NCBI GenBank assembly: GCA_902611815.1
Contig: CACMAZ010000003.1
Coordinates: 18,862-82,861, forward strand
From: an uncultured Pelagibacteraceae bacterium
GTDB lineage: Bacteria > Pseudomonadota > Alphaproteobacteria > Pelagibacterales > Pelagibacteraceae
Direction of reading: 5' to 3'
DNA: 64,000 bases
In this document: positions 31,309-40,181 of the stretch, piece by piece
How the letters are laid out: each line of letters opens with the position of its first letter
Numbering within the stretch: the stretch's first letter is position 1
The notes under the pieces: generated by a model
The model's database searches: none
What the model was told of the DNA's origin: nothing
Seen by the model: only the letters and a program-made list of their open reading frames with translations
Program-made: the position numbers and the translations under genes

Positions 31309-33978
31309 ATGAAACCAGGTAACGAAAATTCTTTTAAATCTTTAACAACAACAAAAATTAATAATAATGAATACTATTTCTATTCTTTAAAATTAGCTGA
31401 AAAAAATGGATTAGACGGAATATCTAAATTACCCAAATCTTTAAAGGTATTGTTAGAAAATTTATTAAGATACGAAGACGATGAGACAGTAACAAAATCT
31501 CAAATTCTAGCACTACAATCATGGCTAAAAAATAAAAAATCAGATACTGAAATAGCCTATAGGCCTGCAAGAGTTTTACTACAGGACTACACTGGTATAC
31601 CAGCAGTTGCTGACTTAGCTGCAATGAGAGAAGCAGTTAAAGAGAAAAATAAGGATCCGAATACAATAAATCCATTATCATCAGTAGATCTTGTAATAGA
31701 TCATTCAGTTCAAGTTGATAAATATTCAACTTTGAATTCTCTTAAAGAAAATGTTGAAATTGAATTCCAAAGAAATGCTGAAAGATATTCTTTTCTAAAA
31801 TGGGGTCAACAAGCATTTAATAATTTTAGAATTGTTCCGCCAGGAACAGGCATTTGTCATCAAGTAAATTTAGAATATTTGTCGAAAGTTGTATGGATGG
31901 AAAAATTTAATAGTAAAAATTATATATTCCCTGATACACTTGTTGGGACTGATAGCCATACTACAATGGTTAACGGTTTATCAGTTTTAGGATGGGGAGT
32001 TGGTGGCATAGAGGCAGAAGCAGGTATGCTTGGCCAACCTATTTCTATGTTAATACCTGAAGTAGTTGGATTTGAGGTAAAAAATAAACTTCCTGAGGGT
32101 ACTACAGCTACTGATTTAGTTCTAACGGTTGTTAAAATGTTAAGGGATAAAGGAGTAGTTGGTAAATTTGTTGAATTTTACGGAGAAGGTTTAAAAAATC
32201 TAACTTTAGCAGATAGAGCAACTTTAGCTAATATGGCACCTGAGTATGGAGCAACTTGTGGATTTTTTCCAATTGATGAAGAAACTTTAAAATATTTAGA
32301 ATTCTCAGGAAGAGATAAAACCCAGGTGGAAATAGTAAAGAAATATGCAATTGAACAAGGTCTATGGGCTAGTAGCGACATAGAATTTAGTGATACTTTA
32401 TCTTTAGATATGTCAACTGTAGTTCCAACTATATCAGGACCTAAAAGACCACAGGACAAAGTCTTATTGACAGATGCAGCACAAAATTTTGATGAAAATT
32501 TTAAAAAAAATACTAATAGAAAAGATTACTTAAAGGCAAAAGTTAATAACGCAGATTTTGAGATACAAGATGGCTCAATATTAATTGCAGCAATTACCTC
32601 CTGTACTAATACTTCAAATCCAAACGTGCTTATTGGCGCAGGTCTTTTGGCAAAAAAAGCTTGTGAGCTTGGTTTACACTCTAAACCTTGGGTTAAAACT
32701 TCTCTAGCGCCTGGATCTCAAGTAGTTACTGATTATCTAGAAAGAGCAGGTTTAAATAAATATTTAGATAAATTAGGTTTTAACTTAGTTGGATATGGAT
32801 GTACAACTTGTATTGGAAACTCGGGGCCTCTCGCAGAAAATATTTCTGAATCTGTAAGCAAAAATAATTTATATGCAGTTTCAGTACTTTCTGGAAATAG
32901 AAATTTTGAAGGTAGAATATCTCCATTAGTTAAAGCGAACTATTTAGCATCACCACCCTTAGTAGTAGCATATGCAATTGCGGGAAATATGCAAATAGAC
33001 TTGTATAAAGATCCCTTAGGGAAAACTCCAGATGGAAAAGATGTATTTTTAAAAGATATTTGGCCGAGCAATCAGGAAATAGACGAAGTTTTAAAAGAGT
33101 CTCTTAATGCATCAATGTTTATAAAAAGATATTCGGATGTTTCAAAGGGTCCAGATCAGTGGCAAAAAATTAAAACAAAAGAATCCAGTATTTATGAGTG
33201 GGATGAGAATTCTACTTACGTGAAAAAACCACCTTTTTTTGAAAATTTAAAAGATGAACCCGAAAAATTTGAAAATATAGAAAATGCAAGACCATTATTA
33301 ATTTTAGGAGATATGGTTACAACTGATCATATTTCACCAGCTGGATCAATTCAAAAAGAGAGTCCAACTGGAGAGTACTTTATGAAAAATCAAGTTTTAC
33401 AAAAAGATTTTAACTCATATGGATCACGAAGGGGAAACCATGAAGTTATGACAAGAGGCACTTTCGCAAATATAAGAATTCGTAATGAGATGGCTCCTGG
33501 AACAGAAGGTGGTTTTACAAAACTTCATCCAGATGACAAGATTATGCCTGTTTATGATGCCGTTGTTGAGTATAAAAAAAGAGGAACAGATCTAGTTGTG
33601 ATAGGAGGAAAAGAATATGGAACAGGATCATCAAGAGATTGGGCTGCAAAAGGTACAAAGTTATTAGGTATAAAATCTGTTCTAGCAGAAAGTTTTGAAA
33701 GAATTCATAGATCAAATCTTATTGGCATGGGAATACTCCCATTGCAATTTATTAATGGTCAGAATAGAAAAAAATTAAACTTAGATGGCTCAGAATTAAT
33801 TTCTATAAAAGGAATTAAAGAGGGTTTAAAACCAGGAGATGATGTATCAGTTGAATTTAAATACAAAAATGGAGATACAAAAAAAATTGAAATGCTTTGT
33901 AGAATAGATACTAACAACGAGCTCGAATACTACAAACACGGTGGTATCTTACAATACGTTCTTAGAAACATGATTTAA
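31309..33978 (+). CDS. acnA: Aconitate hydratase A
   Basis: AcnA isomerises citrate to isocitrate in the TCA cycle, using a 4Fe-4S cluster. The 889-residue protein is the usual AcnA/IRP length. The three cluster cysteines are in AITSCTNTSNP and GYGCTTCIGNSG. Other signatures are GTDSHTTMVNGLSVLGWGVGG and, in the C-terminal swivelling domain, GDMVTTDHISPAGSI, YGSRRGNHEVMTRGTFANIRI and the active-site KEYGTGSSRDWAAKG. The start ATG at 31309 has no Shine-Dalgarno but an inverted repeat just upstream. The yfgM-like gene begins one base after its stop. Confidence 0.97.
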   Translation: MKPGNENSFKSLTTTKINNNEYYFYSLKLAEKNGLDGISKLPKSLKVLLENLLRYEDDETVTKSQILALQSWLKNKKSDTEIAYRPARVLLQDYTGIPAVADLAAMREAVKEKNKDPNTINPLSSVDLVIDHSVQVDKYSTLNSLKENVEIEFQRNAERYSFLKWGQQAFNNFRIVPPGTGICHQVNLEYLSKVVWMEKFNSKNYIFPDTLVGTDSHTTMVNGLSVLGWGVGGIEAEAGMLGQPISMLIPEVVGFEVKNKLPEGTTATDLVLTVVKMLRDKGVVGKFVEFYGEGLKNLTLADRATLANMAPEYGATCGFFPIDEETLKYLEFSGRDKTQVEIVKKYAIEQGLWASSDIEFSDTLSLDMSTVVPTISGPKRPQDKVLLTDAAQNFDENFKKNTNRKDYLKAKVNNADFEIQDGSILIAAITSCTNTSNPNVLIGAGLLAKKACELGLHSKPWVKTSLAPGSQVVTDYLERAGLNKYLDKLGFNLVGYGCTTCIGNSGPLAENISESVSKNNLYAVSVLSGNRNFEGRISPLVKANYLASPPLVVAYAIAGNMQIDLYKDPLGKTPDGKDVFLKDIWPSNQEIDEVLKESLNASMFIKRYSDVSKGPDQWQKIKTKESSIYEWDENSTYVKKPPFFENLKDEPEKFENIENARPLLILGDMVTTDHISPAGSIQKESPTGEYFMKNQVLQKDFNSYGSRRGNHEVMTRGTFANIRIRNEMAPGTEGGFTKLHPDDKIMPVYDAVVEYKKRGTDLVVIGGKEYGTGSSRDWAAKGTKLLGIKSVLAESFERIHRSNLIGMGILPLQFINGQNRKKLNLDGSELISIKGIKEGLKPGDDVSVEFKYKNGDTKKIEMLCRIDTNNELEYYKHGGILQYVLRNMI

Positions 33979-33979
33979 A

Positions 33980-34621
33980 ATGGACGAAGATATTGCAATA
34001 ATAAACCGAAATACAAGAATATCTAAAATAAAAAATTTCTTTAAAAAAAATTTGAAAAAAATAATTACGACAATTATTTTAATTCTTATTATACTCTTAT
34101 CTTACTTTTTTTATGATGAATTAAAAAAAAGAAAAAAAGATAAATTAGCTCAAACTTATAACAGTATTATTTTTAACACAGATAAATTTTCTCAAAATGA
34201 GATAAAGGTAAAAATGTTGGAAATTGTAAATGCAAAAGTAGATACCTATTCGACGCTGGCATTATATTATTTGATTGATAATGAAATTATTAAGGACAAC
34301 AACGTAATTAGTGAACTATTTGACAAGATTATTTCAATTAATAAAGATTTTGAACTTAAAAATCTTATTATTTTTAAAAAGGCATTATATTTTTCAGACA
34401 AATATTCAGAGAATCAAATTTTAGAAATATTAAATCCTGTAATTAATTCAGAAAGTGTTTGGAAACAACATGGACTTTTATTGATGGGAGATTTTTACTT
34501 TCATAAAAAACAATTTAATAAATCAAAAGAATTTTTTAAAAAAATTGTGGAATTAAAAAACCTAAATCCAAAAATAAAAAATGATGTTGAAATAAGATTA
34601 AATAGAGACTTCAGTGAATAA
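33980..34621 (+). CDS. YfgM-like membrane-anchored TPR-type protein
   Basis: The 213-residue protein has a basic N-terminus, one membrane helix (about residues 30-50) and a helical, TPR-like periplasmic region ending ESVWKQHGLLLMGDFYFHKKQFNKSKEFFKKIVEL. This is the architecture of YfgM/DUF2133-type proteins, which associate with the SecYEG translocon and envelope chaperones. The overlapping downstream gene is BamB-like, the classic yfgM-bamB order, which strengthens the call despite weak sequence identity. Confidence 0.72.
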   Translation: MDEDIAIINRNTRISKIKNFFKKNLKKIITTIILILIILLSYFFYDELKKRKKDKLAQTYNSIIFNTDKFSQNEIKVKMLEIVNAKVDTYSTLALYYLIDNEIIKDNNVISELFDKIISINKDFELKNLIIFKKALYFSDKYSENQILEILNPVINSESVWKQHGLLLMGDFYFHKKQFNKSKEFFKKIVELKNLNPKIKNDVEIRLNRDFSE

Positions 34622-35900
34622 ATATTTATATATTGTTTTTGTTTTTATTTTTAGCTGTTCGCTAAACCCCAACTCTTCATTTTGGACAAAAACAGAAAAA
34701 TTAAAAACTGACCAGGCAATTACTAAACTTCTCTTTGAAGACGTTAAACCTAATGAAAAAGAGTTCAATCCAAATTTAAAAGTTAATTTACCAAAAATAA
34801 ATACAAAAAATATCAATTATAACTATAATAATGATGGCTTCACCAGTGAAAAAATAATTGGTAATAATTTCTCAAAATTTAAATTTTCAAAAATAGACAA
34901 TTTTTCTGGATTTGAACCAGAAATCCTAGTCGATAACCAAAATTTATTTTTTTTTGATAACAAAGGATCAGTAATTAAATTTGATAAAGATTCTAAAGTA
35001 GAATGGAAGAAAAATTATTATTCCAAGTCAGATAAAAGAAATAATCCTATTTTATTTTTAGCTTCTGAAAAAAATAATTTATTTGTAGCCGATACTAATG
35101 CAAACTACTATTTACTCAATAAAGAAAACGGTAACTTAAAGTGGAAAAAAAAACACACTTCTTCATTTAATTCACAAATAAAAATAAAAAATGATAAAAT
35201 TCTCGTTGTAGATATGGAGAATAATTTAAGATGTTTTTCCATGAAAAATGGAGAAATTTTATGGACTGTTCCTACTCAATTAACAATAGTAAGATCACAA
35301 AAGAAACAATCATTAGTAATTGTCAGCAATTTAGTTATTTTTTCAAATTCGATAGGTGATTTAACAGCTGTAGATTTAAATACAGGTGAGTTAGTTTGGC
35401 AAACACCTACTCAAGCTTTAGGTTTAGCAAAAAACATAACTTTAAGAAACTCCGATGTAGTTTCTGATGGAAATTTAGTGTTTATGTCAAGTAACAAAAA
35501 CCAATTCGTAGCAATGAACATTAAAACTGGCATAATTAGATGGAAACAAGAAATAAATTCAGAATTAAGACCAGTTGTAGTATCTAATTATATTGTAACA
35601 ATATCAAATGAAGGACTTATGGTGCTTTTAAATAAAACTGATGGAAATATTTTAAGAATAAATAATATTTTAAAAAATATTAAAAAAAAAAGAAGAGAGA
35701 ATTACCGTCCAACTGGATTTATAATAAGTGATGACAAAGTGTATGTTTCAACGAGGAATGGAAGAATATTTATAATAAATTTCTCTGATAATTCTTTACA
35801 AAAAGTATTGAAATTAGATAAAGAGAAGTTGCAAAGACCTGTTTATTTTAATAGAGAGCTTTACATCGCTAAAGATAATTCAATAATTAGGATTAATTAA
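34614..35900 (+). CDS. bamB: BamB-like outer-membrane assembly lipoprotein (PQQ beta-propeller)
   Basis: The 428-residue protein begins with a lipoprotein signal (FVFIFSC, Cys at residue 16) and then a chain of PQQ-type beta-propeller blades, with repeated tryptophan-ended strands (KVEWKKNYY, NLKWKKKH, EILWTVPT, ELVWQTPT, IIRWKQEI) and the characteristic AVDLNTGELVWQ and FVAMNIKTGIIRW units. BamB assists the BAM complex in inserting outer-membrane proteins. The start is GTG inside the end of the yfgM-like gene (8-base overlap). The gene der, often next, is absent; a cupin-like gene follows with a one-base overlap. Confidence 0.85.
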   Translation: MNKYLYIVFVFIFSCSLNPNSSFWTKTEKLKTDQAITKLLFEDVKPNEKEFNPNLKVNLPKINTKNINYNYNNDGFTSEKIIGNNFSKFKFSKIDNFSGFEPEILVDNQNLFFFDNKGSVIKFDKDSKVEWKKNYYSKSDKRNNPILFLASEKNNLFVADTNANYYLLNKENGNLKWKKKHTSSFNSQIKIKNDKILVVDMENNLRCFSMKNGEILWTVPTQLTIVRSQKKQSLVIVSNLVIFSNSIGDLTAVDLNTGELVWQTPTQALGLAKNITLRNSDVVSDGNLVFMSSNKNQFVAMNIKTGIIRWKQEINSELRPVVVSNYIVTISNEGLMVLLNKTDGNILRINNILKNIKKKRRENYRPTGFIISDDKVYVSTRNGRIFIINFSDNSLQKVLKLDKEKLQRPVYFNRELYIAKDNSIIRIN

Positions 35901-36331
35901 TGTTTTTAAAATTTTTAGAAAAAATCGGAAGAAAAAAAGTTGTTTTAGATAGAGGACCATCACATCCAAAATTTAATGAGGCAAAACCATGGATGAATAG
36001 GTATTATTTAATTTTTAGACATAGACCAAAATGGTTTCCGTTTAACATTCTAATACATGAAATGCTCGCTGATGATCATGGTGAAGGAGTACATAATCAC
36101 TTATTTCCATTTATAACAATTATTTTAAGAGACGGATATTGGGAAACACTTAAAAGTGGAAGATATTGGAGGCCACCAGGTTATATAGGTTTTAGATCAG
36201 CAAATACTCATCATAGAGTAGATTTAAAACCTGGGACTAAACCTTTAACACTTTTTATTTCAGGACCATTTGGATTAAGAAAAGGACCAAGATCCGAATA
36301 TGGAATTGATTTTAATACTAAAATAAAGTGA
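35900..36331 (+). CDS. Cupin-like small protein, unknown function
   Basis: I do not recognise this 143-residue protein by name. The central part (EMLADDHGEGVHNHLFPFITIILRDGYWETLK ... RPPGYIGFRSANTHHRVDL) has the histidine and glutamate spacing and the glycine turns of a single cupin barrel, with likely metal ligands in HNH and HHR. The N-terminus holds a FRHRPKWFPFN stretch rich in aromatic and basic residues. It overlaps the bamB-like stop by one base and the yjbQ start as GTGA, so it is cotranscribed with both. Confidence 0.6.
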   Translation: MFLKFLEKIGRKKVVLDRGPSHPKFNEAKPWMNRYYLIFRHRPKWFPFNILIHEMLADDHGEGVHNHLFPFITIILRDGYWETLKSGRYWRPPGYIGFRSANTHHRVDLKPGTKPLTLFISGPFGLRKGPRSEYGIDFNTKIK

Positions 36332-36747
36332 GACAAAAATTTTTTAACCTTGTAGTTAATACATCGGGTCAAAGATTGTACGAAATTACAGATCAAACAA
36401 TCGAATGGATTGACAAAAATAAATTCTCAAATGGAATGTTGAATTTAAGTATTCAACATACTAGCGCATCGCTTATAGTGCAAGAAAATGCAGATCCCGA
36501 TGTACAAAAAGATTTAATAAACTATTTCGATAGATTAGTTCCTATGGATGATCAACTTTATATTCACTCATCTGAAGGTAAAGATGATATGCCAGCACAT
36601 ATAAAGTCTGCACTAACTAATAATCAAATTTCTTTAAGTATAAAAGAATCAAGATTAATTTTAGGAACTTGGCAAGGTATTTATTTATTTGAACACAGAT
36701 TAGATAGTCATAAAAGAACTATCGTTCATCATTACATTGGTGACTAA
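36328..36747 (+). CDS. yjbQ: YjbQ/UPF0047 family protein
   Basis: The 139-residue protein has the YjbQ signature: NLSIQHTSASLIVQENADPDVQKDL in the middle, MPAHIKSALT, and the C-terminal LGTWQGIYLFEHR. YjbQ has weak thiamine-phosphate synthase activity in E. coli, and its true role is unsettled. The start is GTG, overlapping the cupin-like stop as GTGA; no ATG is available nearby. The family is typically about 138-140 residues, in agreement. The 3' end overlaps phrB on the other strand by 4 bases. Confidence 0.92.
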   Translation: MRQKFFNLVVNTSGQRLYEITDQTIEWIDKNKFSNGMLNLSIQHTSASLIVQENADPDVQKDLINYFDRLVPMDDQLYIHSSEGKDDMPAHIKSALTNNQISLSIKESRLILGTWQGIYLFEHRLDSHKRTIVHHYIGD

Positions 36748-38162
36748 TTTTTTTTTATACTTTGAAACGCTTTTAAAGCTTCAGCTCTTGCTTGTTCGTG
36801 TATAACTATCGGTTTAGGATAATCTTTGCCTATAACAGTATTTATGGCTTTTTGATATTTATCTTCCATTTCCCATGGTTTATGAACATATTTGGATGGT
36901 ACTTTACTAAGTTCAGGAACCCATTTTTTAACATATGTTCCTTCTTTATCAAACTTTTCACCCTGTAATATAGGATTGAAAATTCTAAAATATGGAGCTG
37001 CATCTGCACCGCATCCAGCTACCCATTGCCATTGTGCTACGTTGTTTGCTTCATTAAAATCTAATAAACAATTTCTAAAATGTTTTTCACCCTCGACCCA
37101 ATTTATCCTCAAGTGTTTTACTAAAAATGAACCTACAACCATTCTTATTCTATTATGCATCCAACCTGTTTCATATAATTGTCTCATTCCAGCATCTACA
37201 ATAGGATAACCGGTCATACCTTGCTTCCAAGCATTCAAAAATTCTTTGTTTTTTACCCAAGGGAATTTGTCGAATTCTTTTCTTAGGTTCCCTTTAAGCA
37301 TTTCTGGAAAATAGTTTATTAAACTATGTGAAAATTCGCGCCAACCAATTTCATTTACATATTTTTTTATACCAATATTTTTTGGTTTTATTTCGTTACA
37401 TTTTCTCCAAATTAAACTTACATGTATTTGACCACTTCTTATATATGGAGAAAGTCTGGACGTTCCATTGATACTTGGATAGTCTCTTAACGTACCATAA
37501 TCTTTTACTTTTTTAGTAATAAAATTTTGGAGTAATTTACCAGCATCATTTTCTGAAGGTTGCCAATATTTTTCAAATTTTTTATACCAATTTTTATTGG
37601 GTAGTATTTTTTCAGGTTTCACTTTATTTTTGAATAAGTTTTTAATTTTTTTTAATTTCTTTAAAGATTTATTTTTTAGTGGAACACTTTCGATATAGTA
37701 ATTTTCAGCATTTCTCCAAAAAGGACTGTAAACCTTAAATGGAGTACCATCATTTTTTGTAATCTCATTATATTCATTTAGAACATTTCCTTTGAAAAAT
37801 TTGTAATTTATTTTATTTTTTTCCAACTCAGCGATTATTTCTTTATCTTTCTTTAGTTCTTGTGGCTCATAAATTTTGTTCCAATAAACTGCGATATCAT
37901 TTGATTTAAATTTTTTAAAAAAGTTAATTTGATTATCTTCAATAATTTCTAAATTTACATTATTTTTAAGCAAATCCTCATTTAAACTTTTTAAAGACCT
38001 AGATATCCACCACTTTTGAGCTTCTCTAATATTGTCAAAGTTTTTTTTATCATAAATGTAAATTGCAGAGACAAATTCATGATTATTTGTTGCAAAGGAT
38101 AGTGCAGGGTTATCCTGTAATCTAAAATCATCTCTTATCCAAACTATAGAATTTTTAATCAT
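36744..38162 (-). CDS. phrB: Deoxyribodipyrimidine photolyase (class I CPD photolyase)
   Basis: The 472-residue enzyme repairs UV-induced cyclobutane pyrimidine dimers with blue light. It starts with SIVWIRDDFRLQDNPAL, the antenna-binding alpha/beta domain. The C-terminal helical FAD domain shows GTSRLSPYIRSGQIH, GYPIVDAGMRQLYETGWMHNRIRM and the NNVAQWQWVAGCGADAAPYFRIFNP block with the electron-transfer tryptophan. Length equals E. coli PhrB. It overlaps the upstream ammonia-lyase stop by 8 bases, so the two are on one transcript. Useful to a surface-ocean bacterium. Confidence 0.95.
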   Translation of the reverse strand: MIKNSIVWIRDDFRLQDNPALSFATNNHEFVSAIYIYDKKNFDNIREAQKWWISRSLKSLNEDLLKNNVNLEIIEDNQINFFKKFKSNDIAVYWNKIYEPQELKKDKEIIAELEKNKINYKFFKGNVLNEYNEITKNDGTPFKVYSPFWRNAENYYIESVPLKNKSLKKLKKIKNLFKNKVKPEKILPNKNWYKKFEKYWQPSENDAGKLLQNFITKKVKDYGTLRDYPSINGTSRLSPYIRSGQIHVSLIWRKCNEIKPKNIGIKKYVNEIGWREFSHSLINYFPEMLKGNLRKEFDKFPWVKNKEFLNAWKQGMTGYPIVDAGMRQLYETGWMHNRIRMVVGSFLVKHLRINWVEGEKHFRNCLLDFNEANNVAQWQWVAGCGADAAPYFRIFNPILQGEKFDKEGTYVKKWVPELSKVPSKYVHKPWEMEDKYQKAINTVIGKDYPKPIVIHEQARAEALKAFQSIKKN

Positions 38163-39300
38163 CTTTTTTTAATCTCTGATTACCTATTTTGTATAATTTA
38201 TTATATAAATTTTTGTCTGTATCACCTTCACAACCAATTATTAAAATATTTGATTTTTCATTTATTTCCAATTTTCTTTTTACAAGTGGATCATTGCAAC
38301 AAGAGATTATACTTATCACAGCAGGGGTAGAACATTCTCCTGCAATTATTTTTTTATCGCTAAATTTTTTTTTTGCTAACATTGTTAAAGTTTGAGGCAC
38401 ATATTTATCTGATACACTCACACAATTATTTACAGCATTTTTTAAAATTCGCCATGGGACCAAAGATACTTCAGCACAAGACATTCCACCCATAATACTC
38501 TGTTTTTGGATATTAACTTTTTTTTGATATCCATATTTAATGCTTTTCATCACACAATTTGCATTCTCTGGTTCAATAACAATTATTTTTGGAATTCTTT
38601 TAAAATATTTAGCAATCCCACTTATAATTCCTGCTGCCATGCCACCAACCCCAGCTTGAAGAAAAACATGCGTAATATAATGTTTCGTTTGATTAGAAAT
38701 TTCTTTGATCATTACTGAATATCCAGCCATAGTTAATTTGGGAACGTATTCATAATTCCGCCAGGCAACATCTTGAATAATTTTCCATCCTTTCTTTTTC
38801 GATATTTCTTTACAAACTTTTAAAGATTTTTCATAATTTCCTTTCACCCTAATTACATCAGCTCCGAGTTTTTCCATCTCAATAGCTCTAGTGTTACTCA
38901 CATTTTCACTAATAAAAATTTTACATCTTGCTCCTATTTTTTTTGCTCCCCAAGACACAGATTTTCCATGATTTCCGGCTGTTGCAGTTGATACTGTTAC
39001 TTTTTTTTTATTTTTAACAATTTTTTCTACCGCATAAGCCCCACCTAATGCTTTAAAAGATTTTAAACCAAATCTCTTAGACTCATCTTTGTAAAAAATG
39101 TTATTTGTACGCAAATTCTTAGACAATATCCTTAGATTAATTAGAGGAGTTTTTTTATATCTTTTCCATTTTGAAATTACTTTATGAGCATCTAATAGAT
39201 GCTTTTCTGGTAGTACTTTGAGTATCTTTTTCCTACTAAAATTAAAATTTTTATTAGTAGTAAATTCAGAAAATTTAAAATTTAAATATTTTTTTGCCAT
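38155..39300 (-). CDS. Diaminopropionate ammonia-lyase family PLP enzyme
   Basis: The 381-residue fold-type II PLP protein has the lysine motif YKDESKRFGLKSFKALGGAYA, distinctive of diaminopropionate ammonia-lyase (DpaL/YgeX; 398 residues) rather than threonine dehydratase. Other signs are VSTATAGNHGKSVSWGAKKIGA, FLQAGVGGMAAGI and NILIIGCEGDTD near the end. The enzyme would convert 2,3-diaminopropionate to pyruvate and ammonia; related members act on other beta-substituted amino acids. The second catalytic acid (Asp in E. coli) should be checked by alignment. It is the promoter-proximal gene of a two-gene unit with phrB. Confidence 0.82.
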   Translation of the reverse strand: MAKKYLNFKFSEFTTNKNFNFSRKKILKVLPEKHLLDAHKVISKWKRYKKTPLINLRILSKNLRTNNIFYKDESKRFGLKSFKALGGAYAVEKIVKNKKKVTVSTATAGNHGKSVSWGAKKIGARCKIFISENVSNTRAIEMEKLGADVIRVKGNYEKSLKVCKEISKKKGWKIIQDVAWRNYEYVPKLTMAGYSVMIKEISNQTKHYITHVFLQAGVGGMAAGIISGIAKYFKRIPKIIVIEPENANCVMKSIKYGYQKKVNIQKQSIMGGMSCAEVSLVPWRILKNAVNNCVSVSDKYVPQTLTMLAKKKFSDKKIIAGECSTPAVISIISCCNDPLVKRKLEINEKSNILIIGCEGDTDKNLYNKLYKIGNQRLKKDD

Positions 39301-39359
39301 TTATCTTTTTAAGTTATTTTAAAAATTTTTAAACGTATAGGTGTATTTTATTATAATAT

Positions 39360-39387
39360 TTGTGAAATAATTATTTAATTTTATACT
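39360..39387 (+). promoter_or_regulatory. Candidate promoter for gloA
   Basis: TTGTGA (39360-39365) and TATACT (39382-39387) are separated by 16 bases and match the sigma-70 consensus at four and five of six positions. A start near 39394 would give a 40-base leader that ends with the strong Shine-Dalgarno GGAGG (39426-39430). The rest of the 134-base gap shows only A/T-rich sequence. Confidence 0.45.
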
Positions 39388-39434
39388 TATTAATGCTAGC
39401 CTAAGAACTTCAAAGAACTAATTACGGAGGAAAT

Positions 39435-39986
39435 ATGAAACACTGTGAAGAAGCCGATGGTTTAATGGCTCCAGATAAAGACACTGATGGATTTGTTTTT
39501 AACCATCTAATGCTAAGGATAAAAGATCCCAAAAAAACATTAAATTTCTACTCAAAATTGATGGGAATGAGACTAATTAAAAAATTTGACTTTCCAACAA
39601 TGAAGTTTTCTTTATATTTTTTAGGCAATCTTACAGATGAAGAAATTGCAAATGTTCCAAAAGATAATTTTGATAGGTCTGCATGGACTTTCACCCAAAA
39701 AGGAATGCTTGAGTTTACGCATAATTGGGGGTCAGAAAATGATGACAAAGTAAAATTCCACGATGGGAATGCAGAGCCAAAAGGATTTGGGCACATATGT
39801 TTTTCAGTTCCAGATATATACGCCGCTTGTAAAAAATTTGAGGAAAATGGAGTTGAATTTGTTAAAAAACCAGACGATGGATCCATGAAAGGTTTAGCTT
39901 TTATAAAAGATCCAGATGGATATTGGATTGAAATTGTTCAATCAAAAAAAGTTGCAAACATCGTGAAAGAGATGGGAAAAATTTAG
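39435..39986 (+). CDS. gloA: Lactoylglutathione lyase (glyoxalase I)
   Basis: GloA isomerises the methylglyoxal-glutathione hemithioacetal to lactoylglutathione. The 183-residue protein has the longer eukaryote/alphaproteobacteria-like form. Metal ligands are present: His in [10 protein letters not shown], Glu in MLEFTHNWG, His in [11 protein letters not shown] and Glu in YWIEIVQ. A Shine-Dalgarno GGAGG precedes the ATG by 4 bases. It depends on glutathione, made by GshA/GshB encoded at 44-46 kb. It is followed by the 195-base control region of the GMC operon. Confidence 0.95.
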   Translation: MKHCEEADGLMAPDKDTDGFVFNHLMLRIKDPKKTLNFYSKLMGMRLIKKFDFPTMKFSLYFLGNLTDEEIANVPKDNFDRSAWTFTQKGMLEFTHNWGSENDDKVKFHDGNAEPKGFGHICFSVPDIYAACKKFEENGVEFVKKPDDGSMKGLAFIKDPDGYWIEIVQSKKVANIVKEMGKI

Positions 39987-40050
39987 CAAGATTTTACAAT
40001 CTGAAGTTGATTAAAATAATTTTTTTCGTTGCGAATTATTATCAATATAA

Positions 40051-40079
40051 TTGACTTCTTTTTTTAGATCATGTTAAAT
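40051..40079 (+). promoter_or_regulatory. Candidate promoter of the GMC oxidoreductase operon
   Basis: TTGACT (40051-40056) lies 17 bases from TTAAAT (40074-40079). The -35 is good (five of six), the -10 weaker (four of six). The predicted start near 40086 precedes the palindrome and hairpin of the leader. The 195-base gap 39987-40181 therefore holds promoter, operator-like palindrome, leader hairpin and ribosome-binding site. Confidence 0.5.
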
Positions 40080-40105
40080 TTAGCTTATAAAATTTATCAT
40101 TAGAT

Positions 40106-40123
40106 AAATTTAACGTTAAATTT
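40106..40123. promoter_or_regulatory. 18-base perfect palindrome (operator-like) in the GMC leader
   Basis: AAATTTAACGTTAAATTT reads identically on both strands. It overlaps a neighbouring inverted repeat AAATTTATC-atta-GATAAATTT (40090-40111), so two dyads share an arm. Position, about 20-40 bases after the predicted transcription start, suits a repressor site or an alternative RNA stem. Function is inference. Confidence 0.45.
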
Positions 40124-40163
40124 TGAGAGTGCCACTTGAAGCCCTCAAGTTTCCCGCTCTCAA
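40123..40163 (+). promoter_or_regulatory. Two-stem leader hairpin before the GMC operon
   Basis: TTGAGAGTG (40123-40131) pairs with CGCTCTCAA (40155-40163) including one G-U pair; inside, ACTTGA (40134-40139) pairs with TCAAGT (40145-40150) around AGCCC. The two stems are separated by a small internal loop. The structure ends 5 bases before the Shine-Dalgarno GGAGG (40169-40173). It may stabilise an abundant message or sense a ligand; I could not match it to a known RNA class. Confidence 0.55.
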
Positions 40164-40181
40164 CAATTGGAGGAAGAATAG

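Noticed and set aside
37000-38160. Possible frameshifts at long A/T runs in phrB and neighbours
   Set aside because: The translated proteins are full length with intact motifs, so the homopolymers are simply lysine- and phenylalanine-rich coding sequence.
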